A DNA stretch of 64,000 nt from Pseudomonadota bacterium (lineage in GTDB: Bacteria; Pseudomonadota; Alphaproteobacteria; Rhizobiales; Pleomorphomonadaceae), in NCBI GenBank assembly GCA_023436885.1, contig JAEZHI010000015.1, forward strand, positions 113,422 through 177,421, read 5' to 3'. This document shows, in pieces, positions 18,188 through 26,984 of this stretch (its first letter is position 1; every line of letters starts with the position of its first letter). Position numbers and translations under genes: made by a program. Below the pieces are notes generated by a model. That model worked only from the letters and a program-made list of their open reading frames with translations. It was not told where the DNA came from and did no database searches.

Positions 18188-18246
18188 GCCATCTTCGAGC
18201 GAGATGTGACGACGTCATCCGGTATTGCGCTCGACTGGTATCGCCG

Positions 18247-18816
18247 ATGTCTCCGATCTCCATCGCCGTGCTCGCTGTGGGCATGTCCATCGATAGCCTG
18301 ATGGCCTCCGTTGGTGGCGGTGCCAGCCTGCGCCGTCAGTGCCGGCTTTGCGACGCTGTGCTGGTGGGGGCGGTGTTCGCGGTGGTGCAGATGATCACGC
18401 CGCTCATCGGCTGGGCGGCCGGCGCCGCAGCCAGCTCCTATGTCGCAAGCTTCGATCATTGGTTGGCCTTCGGCCTATTGACGCTGGTGGGTGGCCGCAT
18501 GGTGCTGCTCGCCTTCCGCAACAATGAAGATGACGCCTGCGAAGTGAGCTTCATTGGCACCCCGTCGGCGCTTGTCATGACGGCGATCGGCACCTCCATC
18601 GACGCCATGGCGGTCGGCGTGTCGCTCGCCTTCGTCAAGGCCAACATCACGATCATCGTGGTCGCCATCGGCGCCACCACGTTCCTGATGTCGGCCGGCG
18701 GTGTGATCATGGGCCGGCTGATCGGCAATCGCTTCGGCCGTTCGGCCGAGGTGGTCGGTGGTCTGGTACTGATCGGCCTCGGTTGCCTGATCCTTCACGA
18801 ACACCTCACGGCCTGA
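18247..18816 (+). CDS. mntP: Manganese efflux pump MntP
   Basis: This inner-membrane Mn2+ exporter of the MntP (DUF204) family has 189 residues with six predicted helices. The two conserved acidic motifs are present in inverted-repeat positions: GMSIDSLMASVGGG near the N-terminus and GTSIDAMAVGVSLAF in the middle. A yybP-ykoY Mn2+ riboswitch upstream gives independent support for the function and for induction by manganese. The stop overlaps the 3' end of the convergent MFS gene by 11 bases, so the two transcripts would be antisense at their ends. Confidence 0.95.
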   Translation: MSPISIAVLAVGMSIDSLMASVGGGASLRRQCRLCDAVLVGAVFAVVQMITPLIGWAAGAAASSYVASFDHWLAFGLLTLVGGRMVLLAFRNNEDDACEVSFIGTPSALVMTAIGTSIDAMAVGVSLAFVKANITIIVVAIGATTFLMSAGGVIMGRLIGNRFGRSAEVVGGLVLIGLGCLILHEHLTA

Positions 18817-19996
18817 CGCCGCTCCTGCCGGCAAGCCACTCGCCGAGGCCGAATCCGGCGAGTGAAAGCAGCGAGAGAACTGCGACCAGCGGCGCCACCT
18901 GCGCCCAGCCCCAACCGCTCGCCACATAACCGATGAGCGGCGGGCCGATCAGCGATCCCGATGCACCGAACTGGGCGAACACGCCGTTCGATGCGGTGAC
19001 CAGCGACAGAGGCACACCGCTGCGCCGCAGAAGCATCGGCAGGCGAGCGAAGGCCACCGCCGCGACGAGACCCGAGATGGCGTTGGCAGCAATGACAGCC
19101 GCGGCGACGCTCGCCCCCGACATTTGACCGGCAAAGCTTCCGACGGAAAACGCTGGAAAGAACAGGAGCGTCGGCAAGACAAGCCCAACGGCGATGAGGA
19201 TGAGTGGGCGCTTCACATCGTCATTGGTACCTAGAAGACGCGCGGCTGCGAAGCTGCCGGCAATGGTCGCCGCCGATGTCAGGCCGGTAATGGCGCCCGC
19301 CGTGGCAATCGAAAAGCCCCAGATTTCTGCGAGATAGGCCGGCAACATGCCGAGCACGCCGACTTCCAGCGTCGTGTAGAAGCCGAAACCCATGGCCAAG
19401 GCCCAGACGGCACGTGGCGGCACGGCGAAACTGGTCTGCCTGTGCTCGGCCATCGCCGGCAGGCGAAGGGTGCGCGGCAGCGTAACAAGCACGGCCAAAG
19501 CCCAGAAAACAAGGATGAAGCGCCAGTCGATCAGGCTGGCTGCGAAGCCGGAGAGCACGGTGCCGGCCGCGATGCCGATCGGTACGAATGTGCTCCAGAG
19601 GGCCAGAGCCGCCGCGCTGTCGCGGCCGGCCGTCATGGCGATCAGGCTCGGCGCGGCGATCACCACCATTAGGTAGCCGATGCTCTCTATGAGGCGCGCG
19701 GCGTAGAGCAGGGCGGCATCGGGCGCTGCCGCTGCCGCGAGGCCGGCGATGGCTACGAGCGTTGAGCCCGTCGCCAGCACAGCGCGGCCGGAATAACGCG
19801 CGGCGATGATGCCGGCAATGCTGCCGAGACTTGCCCCGCCGGCCTCGATCAACGAGATCATCAAGCCGGCACCGGTCAGCGTCAGGCCGAGATCGGCGCG
19901 CATCGCGGGTATCAGCGCCGCCATCTTGCCCAGTTGGGCAGCGGCGAGCACCCCGGCGAACCAGAGGAGGAATATGGTCGGCCAGCGCTTGGTCAT
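18806..19996 (-). CDS. MFS transporter
   Basis: This major facilitator has 396 residues with twelve predicted membrane helices. The N-terminal half has FLLWFAGVLAAAQLGKMAAL and the loop RYSGRAVLATGS. It resembles the small exporter-like MFS group (CynX/NimT or arabinose-efflux-like permeases), but no substrate can be named. The ATG at 19996 is preceded by AAAGGAC; a GTG two codons upstream is less well placed. The XRE regulator gene lies 59 bases upstream on the same strand, so the two probably form one operon. Confidence 0.85.
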   Translation of the reverse strand: MTKRWPTIFLLWFAGVLAAAQLGKMAALIPAMRADLGLTLTGAGLMISLIEAGGASLGSIAGIIAARYSGRAVLATGSTLVAIAGLAAAAAPDAALLYAARLIESIGYLMVVIAAPSLIAMTAGRDSAAALALWSTFVPIGIAAGTVLSGFAASLIDWRFILVFWALAVLVTLPRTLRLPAMAEHRQTSFAVPPRAVWALAMGFGFYTTLEVGVLGMLPAYLAEIWGFSIATAGAITGLTSAATIAGSFAAARLLGTNDDVKRPLILIAVGLVLPTLLFFPAFSVGSFAGQMSGASVAAAVIAANAISGLVAAVAFARLPMLLRRSGVPLSLVTASNGVFAQFGASGSLIGPPLIGYVASGWGWAQVAPLVAVLSLLSLAGFGLGEWLAGRSGVRP

Positions 19997-20055
19997 CGTC
20001 ACACGTCCTTTCGGACGACGGCTAGCAGCGCACCCAGCCGGGTTCCACGCATGAA

Positions 20056-20601
20056 TTATGCGGCGCGGTCGTAGAAGGATGTGACCAAGCGACCGGCAGA
20101 ACCGTCAGATAGCCGCACCCGCTCCCAGAGCATGGGGCCGGGGCGGATGGGAATGTCGAGGTCGTCGTTGGCGCCGGTGTCGAAAGCGAGCGACGCCAAC
20201 TGGCCGTCATGCCAGCCCATGTCGTCGAGGCGGGCTTCGGCTGCCAGGATTTCGTCGGAGGCGTAGACCAGCAACGACCGTCCCAAATAGTCGGCCGGGT
20301 CTACCCGCCAGTCGGCCGCGCGGGCGGGCGAGGCGGCGAGCAGCCGATGGGTTCGGTCGCAGATGAGATGTACAGGGGCCATCGACGTCTCGACCAGCCG
20401 CTTTAGCGCCGCATCCTGCGCCGGGTCCGGGCGCGCCGCGAAGATCGCCTGCAAGGTCCGGGTCTGCTCGACGGTGAGCGGCAAGGTTCCGCTCTCCCAA
20501 CGCGACACGGTCGGCTGGGTGACGCCCATGAGATCGGCGAGGTGCAGCTGCTTCATGCCGGCAAGTCGGCGCAGATGCCTGAGCGGAAGGGCTGGAACCA
20601 T
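20056..20601 (-). CDS. XRE-family transcriptional regulator
   Basis: This DNA-binding regulator has 181 residues. The helix-turn-helix covers residues 5-60, with LRRLAGMKQLHLADLMGVTQ and PTVSRWESGTLPL. The C-terminal part, about 110 residues, looks like a small-molecule or PAS-like sensor (VHLICDRTHRLLAASPARA). The ATG at 20601 is preceded by TTGAGG at eight bases; a longer start at 20661 adds unconserved residues. It precedes the MFS gene on the same strand and probably controls it together with itself. The ligand is unknown. Confidence 0.87.
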   Translation of the reverse strand: MVPALPLRHLRRLAGMKQLHLADLMGVTQPTVSRWESGTLPLTVEQTRTLQAIFAARPDPAQDAALKRLVETSMAPVHLICDRTHRLLAASPARAADWRVDPADYLGRSLLVYASDEILAAEARLDDMGWHDGQLASLAFDTGANDDLDIPIRPGPMLWERVRLSDGSAGRLVTSFYDRAA

Positions 20602-20664
20602 TTCATTAGCCTCAAGGCCGGGCCATGAAGAATACGTAGCTCCCACCGATCCGGCAAGCATTCC

Positions 20665-23415
20665 TCATCTGCGCCGCAGCACTGTCTGGTAGGCAAGGCC
20701 GATCGCCACCAGCACGCCGCCAAGGCCGATGAAGGACAGAGCCCTAAGTGCGCCGGTCAGTTCCGCCGTATCCAGCAAGAACACCTTTGCCACGACGCCG
20801 GCCACGATGACCGCGGCCACCGTGCGGATCGTGCGGCTCGCGGTAACGAAGCCGACGCCCAGCACCACGAGGCCGAGCGCCAACCAGACGGCGGAGTAGG
20901 CGTAGAGCTCGCCTTCCTCGATATCGCCCCAACTGAGATCGCCCGAGTGCCAGCCGGCGCGTACGGCGAGCGTCGCCCACATGGCGGCGAGCAGGCCGCC
21001 AACCGTTGCGGCGATGGCGACGGAGCGTTTCGGCAGATCGGGCCTGCGGCGTGCCACGCCGGCGATTAGGAAGGCGAGAACGGCCGGGGCCAGATAGCCG
21101 AGCAGGAGGGCGCCATCGAAGACGCCGCCATTGATCGGTTCGCCGGTGAACACCGGGTTGTTGACGATCAACAGGCCGATCGCAGCCATCACCAGACCAA
21201 GGCCACCCACCAAAGGCGTCCCCCAACTGATGACCGGCGATACCCGGCGGACACCGAGCCAGTGCAGTCCCAGCGAGATCGCCATCATCATCATGGTCAG
21301 CAGGCTTTGTTCGGCGAGACCGGAAACCGGTGCGAACAGGTCGCCGCCGTTCATGGCGTGATGAATTTCTAAGGTCGCCGTCAGGGCAGTGAAGACGATG
21401 GCAAGTGCCTCGAACACCGGCACGGGGCGCGGATCGCCCGGCGTGCGCCCGAAACGCCACGCCGCGTAGGCGAAGGAAAGCGTCGGAACGCCATAGCCAT
21501 AGAGCAGGGGATTGAATAGGATCGTCGAGCCGAGGTCGTCGCCGACGATGCGCGGATCCCAGATGACGCGGGCGATCACCACGGCCGCGACCGCCAGTGC
21601 GGTGGGGCGCAGCGCTGCCACCGGTCGTCGTGCTTCCACCCAAGCGATTGCCGCGACCAAAAGGGCAAGCGAAACCGTCAGCATGCCGCGTTCCAGCGCT
21701 ATGGTCAGCGCGGCACCGAGGGCGGCGACACAGCCAACGGCATAGGCGGCAATGGCGCCATCGCGTCCGGCGACCTCGGCTGCTAGGCGGCGGCCGAGAT
21801 ACTCGGTCACTGAGGCGAGATAGCCGGCGGCAATAAGCGCTGCGACGGCAAAGGCCGGCGAGGCGGAGAGACCACGGCTGGTGTTGAGATAGGCGATGGC
21901 GATCAGGCCGGGCGCCGCGAAGGCGCCAGCCACCGATAGCTGCGGACGGCCGCGCGAGGCGAGCGCGCCGGCGAGGCCGCCGACGGCGAGAAGCAGGCCC
22001 AGCAACACGCCGACACCGAGATAATCATTGCCTGCCGGTGAGGCGAGAAGGTCGGCAAAGCCCGGCACGGTCGGCTCGCCGGTCACTGGATCGATCACGA
22101 CGCCGGAGACCGTCACGTTGAGGAGGCCGTAGGCGAGCAGCGTGGTGATCAGGGCGGTGATCGCGAGGCCGCGTGCCGCCGGCCATTCGGATGCGATGGC
22201 CATCAAGAGACCAGCGAAGATGACAATGAGGCCAATGGTTATTGGCCCTGTACCGGCAGCGCCCACGAAGGTGAGAAGCGCCAGTGCAAACAGGCTCAAA
22301 ACGCCAACCGCGGTGCGGTCAAAGCGGGCATTGTCGGTGCGATCACGCGGCGCATGGCTCGTGACGAAGACGACCGTCGCCAACAGCAGCGAAATCAGCA
22401 AGTGGGCCGCGACATAGATCTGATTGGCCGCACTACCAAAGCCGACCGTCGTGCCGGACAACAACAGCGACCAGAGGATGTTGGCGACGGTGACCGATAT
22501 GGCAAGCCAGCGCCAGAGGCGCAGGCGGGCGACGCCATAAGTGGCGGCCGTGACAACCGCGAGGTAGACGATCAGCGGCAGCAGCGCCGGCTCGCCGCTC
22601 GATACGAGTAGGGGTGTTGCAAAGGCGGCGAGCAGACCGAGCGCTGCCAGCGCCGGGCCATGCCTTAGCGCCAGAACCAGCGTCGCTACGCCAACCGCAC
22701 CGAGTGCCAGAAAGGCGAAGGTCGGTCCGATCAGGGCGTAAAGGCCGTAGGCGGCATAGACCGAGGCAAAGGCTGACACGGCGCCAGCGGCTGCGAGCAC
22801 GCCGGGAATGTAGGCGCGCCGCGTCGGGCCGGTCGTTTCGGCAAAGCCGGAGCGACGCAGCCATTCGCTACCGGCCAGCAGCAGCGCCGAAAAAACGAGG
22901 CCGAGGAATACCCGCGCCGCCGGGCCGAGCAGGCCGGCTTCGATCGAATAACGAACCAGGAAGATGCCGCCGAGACCGAGCGCCAGTCCGCCGACCCAGA
23001 CCGCCCAGCGACTACCTATTTTTTCTTCGAGCGAAGTGCGGGCCGCGAGCGGAGGCTCTTCAGCGGGCGGCGGTGTTGCAGCCTCGATCCGTTCTTCGGG
23101 TTCGATGGAGTCTGGAGTGTCGGTTGGTCGAGAGGAAGCTTCGGGGCTTTCATTCGATACGGTGGCCTCAGGCAAGACAGCCCCGGATAGGATTGCGTCG
23201 GGAACTGGTGCCTCGGGGACGACCTCGTCAGGAACGATCGCTGCTGGCGCTGGCTGGGCAGCGACCTCTGCCGGCCGGGGCGCATGCAACGCTGCCTCTA
23301 GCCGCTCGATGCGCCGCTGCAGTTCGCGTGTTCTGGTGAAGGAGATGATCCCCATTATCGAGCCGACCAGAATGGTCAGAACCACGAGGGCAGCTAAGAG
23401 GAGAAGATCGTCCAT
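20665..23415 (-). CDS. DUF2339 large polytopic membrane protein
   Basis: This is a 916-residue integral membrane protein. An N-terminal anchor (LLLLAALVVLTILVGSIMG) is followed by a short coiled coil (RELQRRIERLEAALH). About 90 residues rich in Pro, Glu and Ala come next, then LEEKIGSRWAVWVGGLALGL, which opens the DUF2339 membrane domain with more than twenty hydrophobic helices. The family has no assigned biochemical role. The layout fits a cell-envelope protein with a cytosolic or periplasmic tether. The gene ends 63 bases before the XRE start on the same strand. Confidence 0.88.
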   Translation of the reverse strand: MDDLLLLAALVVLTILVGSIMGIISFTRTRELQRRIERLEAALHAPRPAEVAAQPAPAAIVPDEVVPEAPVPDAILSGAVLPEATVSNESPEASSRPTDTPDSIEPEERIEAATPPPAEEPPLAARTSLEEKIGSRWAVWVGGLALGLGGIFLVRYSIEAGLLGPAARVFLGLVFSALLLAGSEWLRRSGFAETTGPTRRAYIPGVLAAAGAVSAFASVYAAYGLYALIGPTFAFLALGAVGVATLVLALRHGPALAALGLLAAFATPLLVSSGEPALLPLIVYLAVVTAATYGVARLRLWRWLAISVTVANILWSLLLSGTTVGFGSAANQIYVAAHLLISLLLATVVFVTSHAPRDRTDNARFDRTAVGVLSLFALALLTFVGAAGTGPITIGLIVIFAGLLMAIASEWPAARGLAITALITTLLAYGLLNVTVSGVVIDPVTGEPTVPGFADLLASPAGNDYLGVGVLLGLLLAVGGLAGALASRGRPQLSVAGAFAAPGLIAIAYLNTSRGLSASPAFAVAALIAAGYLASVTEYLGRRLAAEVAGRDGAIAAYAVGCVAALGAALTIALERGMLTVSLALLVAAIAWVEARRPVAALRPTALAVAAVVIARVIWDPRIVGDDLGSTILFNPLLYGYGVPTLSFAYAAWRFGRTPGDPRPVPVFEALAIVFTALTATLEIHHAMNGGDLFAPVSGLAEQSLLTMMMMAISLGLHWLGVRRVSPVISWGTPLVGGLGLVMAAIGLLIVNNPVFTGEPINGGVFDGALLLGYLAPAVLAFLIAGVARRRPDLPKRSVAIAATVGGLLAAMWATLAVRAGWHSGDLSWGDIEEGELYAYSAVWLALGLVVLGVGFVTASRTIRTVAAVIVAGVVAKVFLLDTAELTGALRALSFIGLGGVLVAIGLAYQTVLRRR

Positions 23416-23550
23416 GACTCGACAGGTTCCCTTTTGGGAACCACTGATAACCGATTACGGGTATTTGCGGAATGCTTCCGACGGCTAGGGCCTTCGCCGA
23501 CCAAATTGAAAGATTTGATCGTTAAACGAAGACTCCAGGATTATTTGCTG

Positions 23551-23600
23551 GAGCAGCCTCTTTTCGATCAGGTTGATTCAAACTGATCGGCGGGTGCTCT
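23551..23600. repeat. Palindromic intergenic element
   Basis: Perfect inner arms CGATCAG (23565-23571) and CTGATCG (23583-23589) are flanked by imperfect outer arms GAGCAGCC and GGGTGCTCT. It resembles a class of mosaic palindromes found between genes in Rhizobiales. It ends inside the stop codon of the histidine kinase gene, so it lies at the 3' end of that transcript. Confidence 0.6.
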
Positions 23601-25140
23601 AGGCGTAGCGGCGCTGTCCAGGCCGCTTGCCACGCCCCTGCGCGCCTTCCTCGATGGGAGGCATCACTTCCATCACGCGTGACGGCGGGAAGATGATGGT
23701 CACTTCCGTACCTTCGCGCAGCTTCGACTGCAGGTCGAGCGTGCCATCGTGCATCTGCATCAGCGCCACGCAGATCGGCAGGCCGAGGCCGGTGCCTTGT
23801 TCGGCGGTCTGGATGGCCAGCGAGCCCTGGCCGAAGGCCTGCAGCACGATCGGGATTTCGTTCTCCGGGATGCCGGGGCCGTTGTCACGCACCGACACAT
23901 ACTGGCCGCCGCCGGCCGTCCAGCCGAGACGAATACGGATCTCGCCGCCGGTCTGGGTAAATTTGACCGCGTTGGATAGCAGATTGAGAATGATCTGACG
24001 GACCGCCCGTTCATCGGCCCAGATCTTCGGCAGGTCGGGCTCGAACTGCTCGATGATCGTCAGGTTCTTGGACTTGGCCTTGAGCTTCAGGAGATGATGG
24101 CATTCCTCGGCGAGGAAGGAGAGGTTCACCGCCTCTTCATGGATCTGATAGCGGCCGGCCTCGATGCGCGACAGGTCGAGAATCTCATTGATCAGCTTGA
24201 GAAGATGCTGACCGGAGGTGTGGATGTCGGAGGCGTATCCCTTGTAGTGGTCGTTGCCGACCGGGCCGAACACCTCATTCATCATTATCTCGGAGAAGCC
24301 GAGAATGGCGTTGAGTGGCGTCCGTAGCTCGTGGCTCATGGTCGCCAGGAAACGCGACTTGGCGAGATTGGCTTCCTCGGCACGGCGGCGGCTGTCGTCG
24401 GACACCACCTTGGCCTGCTCTAGCTCGACGATCAGCGCATCCTTTTCGACGCGAAACTCCATCATGGTGAGCGTTGATTCATAAAGGCGATAGGCCAGAA
24501 GCACGAAGAACACCTCCGCCATCACCAGGAAGCCGGCCATGGAATAGTCGACGAATCCTTGGCCCATAGCGAGCTTCAGCGCGCCGCCGACGGCGATCGG
24601 CAACGTGCTGAACACCACGGCGCGCGGCAGGTTGCTCGTCACCATAGCCAGAACGGCAATGGCCGTAAGGAGGGCGCCAAAGGCAAAGGTGCCGGTCCCG
24701 CCGAAGATGGCTCCGGGCAGGAAGAACAGCGCCGAAAACACCAAGCCGAACATGGCCTCGGCGATCAGAAACTGGCGGCGCCAGTAGCGCAGGCTTACCG
24801 ATCCCGCCGGCGTGTGACTGAAGCGACGAGCGATCAGACCGATGAGCATGTGGGCGGCGAACACGGCGCCAGCCCAGATCGTCACATACTTGTAGTCCAT
24901 CCAATAGGCGGCAATGCCCCCGAGCGCCAGAATCAACAGGCCGACCGGCAGCCAGCTGGAAAGACGGTTGCGAGCATATTCGAGCAGGATTTCGTAGTCG
25001 AAAGCCGGTCTGGTTCCGGAGTCCGATGACAGGCGTTCACGCACGTCTTTCACCGCGCGCGTCACGTCACGGCGGCGCATGGTGCGTTGCCTGTTCTGTT
25101 CCAGGCGGGCGGTCTGCGACTGGTCCGAACGCAGGATCAT
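23599..25140 (-). CDS. Membrane sensor histidine kinase
   Basis: This inner-membrane sensor kinase has 513 residues. A basic cytosolic N-terminus of about 70 residues precedes six hydrophobic helices (about 75-225). A short coiled coil (ELEQAKVVSDDSRRRAEEA) leads to the HisKA domain with FLATMSHELRTPLNAILG, containing the phospho-accepting His. The ATPase domain has the N box NLLSNAVKFT, G1 DNGPGIP and G2 GTGLGLPI. There is no PAS, HAMP or receiver domain, and no response regulator gene is adjacent, so it is an orphan. The ATG at 25140 replaces a TTG four codons upstream. Confidence 0.92.
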   Translation of the reverse strand: MILRSDQSQTARLEQNRQRTMRRRDVTRAVKDVRERLSSDSGTRPAFDYEILLEYARNRLSSWLPVGLLILALGGIAAYWMDYKYVTIWAGAVFAAHMLIGLIARRFSHTPAGSVSLRYWRRQFLIAEAMFGLVFSALFFLPGAIFGGTGTFAFGALLTAIAVLAMVTSNLPRAVVFSTLPIAVGGALKLAMGQGFVDYSMAGFLVMAEVFFVLLAYRLYESTLTMMEFRVEKDALIVELEQAKVVSDDSRRRAEEANLAKSRFLATMSHELRTPLNAILGFSEIMMNEVFGPVGNDHYKGYASDIHTSGQHLLKLINEILDLSRIEAGRYQIHEEAVNLSFLAEECHHLLKLKAKSKNLTIIEQFEPDLPKIWADERAVRQIILNLLSNAVKFTQTGGEIRIRLGWTAGGGQYVSVRDNGPGIPENEIPIVLQAFGQGSLAIQTAEQGTGLGLPICVALMQMHDGTLDLQSKLREGTEVTIIFPPSRVMEVMPPIEEGAQGRGKRPGQRRYA

Positions 25141-25268
25141 GCTTGATGTCAACTTCCAACCAATTATCGGGTCACACTAAAGCCCGATTTTCCCTAACGG
25201 CGGGTTCGCTCGTATGGTTAACAAACGGTTTGCGATCCGCGTGAAACCCATTTCATTGGCATTGGTGC

Positions 25269-25298
25269 TTGACAAAAATGAGAAAAAATTTCTTATTG
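25269..25298 (+). promoter_or_regulatory. Candidate promoter of the Lrp-family gene
   Basis: A consensus -35 TTGACA (25269-25274) is followed after 17-18 bases by a TTATTG-like -10. The spacer is AT-rich with a GAGAAAAAATTTCTT near-palindrome, which could be the autoregulatory Lrp site. It lies 60 bases before the ATG. Confidence 0.45.
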
Positions 25299-25357
25299 AG
25301 CGTCATATAGAGCTGAAAAATAGAAACTGATTTCAAACGACATCTGGATGCACGATC

Positions 25358-25843
25358 ATGCTGGACCGGCTGGATAGGAAAATTCTCTCGATCCTCCAGG
25401 AAGACGCCACGATTCCCGTGGCCGAGGTGGCCAAGCGCGTGGGACTGTCGACGACACCCTGCTGGCGACGCATCCAGAAGCTCGAGGAAGACGGCGTCAT
25501 CCTGCGCCGCGTCGCGCTGCTCGACCCCAGGTCGGTCAATACCAAGGTGACGGTGTTCGTCTCCATCGTCACCAACCAGCATTCCGAGGAATGGCTTCGC
25601 CGCTTTGCCGAGCTGATCCGCGAGTTCCCGGAAGTGGTCGAGTTCTACCGGATGAGCGGGCAGGTCGACTATCTGCTGCGTGTCGTCGTGCCGGACATCG
25701 AGGCCTATGACGCCTTCTACAAGCGCCTGATCGCCAAGATCGAGATTTCCGACGTCTCCTCGGCCTTCGCCATGGAGCAGATCAAATACACCACGGCGCT
25801 GCCGCTGTCCTATATCCAGCTCGACAAGGACAAGCCGGTCTGA
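25358..25843 (+). CDS. Lrp/AsnC-family transcriptional regulator
   Basis: This feast/famine regulator has 161 residues. The N-terminal helix-turn-helix has LDRKILSILQEDATIPVAEV and VGLSTTPCWRRIQKLEEDGV. The C-terminal ligand-binding/oligomerisation (RAM) domain has SGQVDYLLRVVVPDIEAYD. The CWRRI recognition helix is common in Lrp paralogues that control amino-acid genes. It stands alone between the kinase and moaA. The target is unknown; the neighbouring histidine kinase is divergent and shares the 217-base intergenic region. Confidence 0.92.
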   Translation: MLDRLDRKILSILQEDATIPVAEVAKRVGLSTTPCWRRIQKLEEDGVILRRVALLDPRSVNTKVTVFVSIVTNQHSEEWLRRFAELIREFPEVVEFYRMSGQVDYLLRVVVPDIEAYDAFYKRLIAKIEISDVSSAFAMEQIKYTTALPLSYIQLDKDKPV

Positions 25844-25951
25844 GCACACGCATTTTTGTAAAGATGAGTGTCGGTCGGAGGTTTCATCCGGCCGGCGATT
25901 GGGATACGTTCACGACCTTCGTCGTTCGGCTTCCAAGGTGAACGCAGTCTC

Positions 25952-26959
25952 ATGCAGCAGACAGCCAATCTGATCGATCCCTTCGGCCGACGCGTCGACT
26001 ATTTGCGCGTGTCGGTGACCGATCGCTGCGATTTCCGCTGTGTCTATTGCATGTCCAGCGACATGACCTTCCTGCCGCACGGCGATCTCCTGACGCTCGA
26101 AGAGCTCGACCGGCTGTGTGGCGCCTTCATCCGGCGTGGCGTTAGGCGTATCCGCATTTCCGGTGGTGAGCCGCTGGTCCGACGCGGCATCATGTCGCTG
26201 TTTCATTCGCTCAAGGCCTATCTCGACGACGGCAGCCTTGACGAGGTGACGCTGACCACCAACGGCTCGCAGCTCACCCGCTTCGCGGACGAGCTCGCCG
26301 CCTGTGGCGTTCGCCGCATCAACGTTTCGCTCGACAGCCTGGATCCGGAGAAGTTCAGGGCCGTCACCCGCACCGGCAACCTCGACAAGGTTCTCGCCGG
26401 CATTGATGCTGCAGAGCGGGCGGGTCTCAAGGTGAAGATCAACACGGTGGCGCTCAGGGACGTCAACGAGTTCGAGCTCGGCGAAATGCTTGCCTGGGCG
26501 CATGGGCGCGGCTTCGACATGACGCTGATCGAGACCATGCCGCTCGGCGAGATCGACGGCGACCGTCTTGCCCAATATCTGCCGCTGACCGAGGCGAGGG
26601 CGCTCCTGGCCCGCCGCTTCACGCTCGACGAGACGAACTACCGCACCGGCGGCCCGGCCCGTTATGTGACTGTGCGCGAGACCGGCGGCCGGCTCGGTTT
26701 CATCACGCCGATGACCCATAATTTCTGCGAAAGCTGCAATCGCGTCCGCGTCACCTGCACCGGCACCGTCTATATGTGCCTCGGTCAGGAGGACAAGGTC
26801 GACCTACGCGCGCCGCTGCGCGCCTCCGAGGGTGACGACCTGCTCGACGCGGCGATCCTCAAGGCCATTGCCCACAAGCCGCGCGGCCATGACTTCGTCA
26901 TCGACCGCACCGGCATCCCCTCGGTGAAGGGGCGTCACATGAACACGACGGGCGGGTAG
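25952..26959 (+). CDS. moaA: GTP 3',8-cyclase MoaA
   Basis: This radical SAM enzyme starts molybdenum-cofactor synthesis by converting GTP to 3',8-cyclo-7,8-dihydro-GTP, which MoaC processes. The protein has 335 residues. The N-terminal radical SAM cluster motif is CDFRCVYC (Cx3Cx2C). ISGGEPLVRRGI and LTTNGSQL follow. The second cluster is bound by FCESCNRVRVTCTG, and the C-terminal GG tail is present as MNTTGG. The ATG at 25952 gives the usual N-terminus (LIDPFGRRVDYLRVS). No moaC or moaB is adjacent. It converges on the family-5 binding-protein gene. Confidence 0.96.
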   Translation: MQQTANLIDPFGRRVDYLRVSVTDRCDFRCVYCMSSDMTFLPHGDLLTLEELDRLCGAFIRRGVRRIRISGGEPLVRRGIMSLFHSLKAYLDDGSLDEVTLTTNGSQLTRFADELAACGVRRINVSLDSLDPEKFRAVTRTGNLDKVLAGIDAAERAGLKVKINTVALRDVNEFELGEMLAWAHGRGFDMTLIETMPLGEIDGDRLAQYLPLTEARALLARRFTLDETNYRTGGPARYVTVRETGGRLGFITPMTHNFCESCNRVRVTCTGTVYMCLGQEDKVDLRAPLRASEGDDLLDAAILKAIAHKPRGHDFVIDRTGIPSVKGRHMNTTGG

Positions 26960-26976
26960 GCGCCTCGCAAGGCGCC
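26959..26976. terminator. Weak bidirectional stem between moaA and the family-5 binding protein gene
   Basis: GGCGCC (26959-26964) is repeated as GGCGCC (26971-26976) and can form a 6-bp stem with a TCGCAA loop between the two convergent stop codons. No T-run is present, so a terminator role is uncertain. Confidence 0.3.
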
Positions 26977-26984
26977 CAAACGCA

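Noticed and set aside
18021..18209. A 62-codon plus-strand frame upstream of mntP
   Set aside because: It lies across the manganese riboswitch, has no ribosome site and no codon bias.
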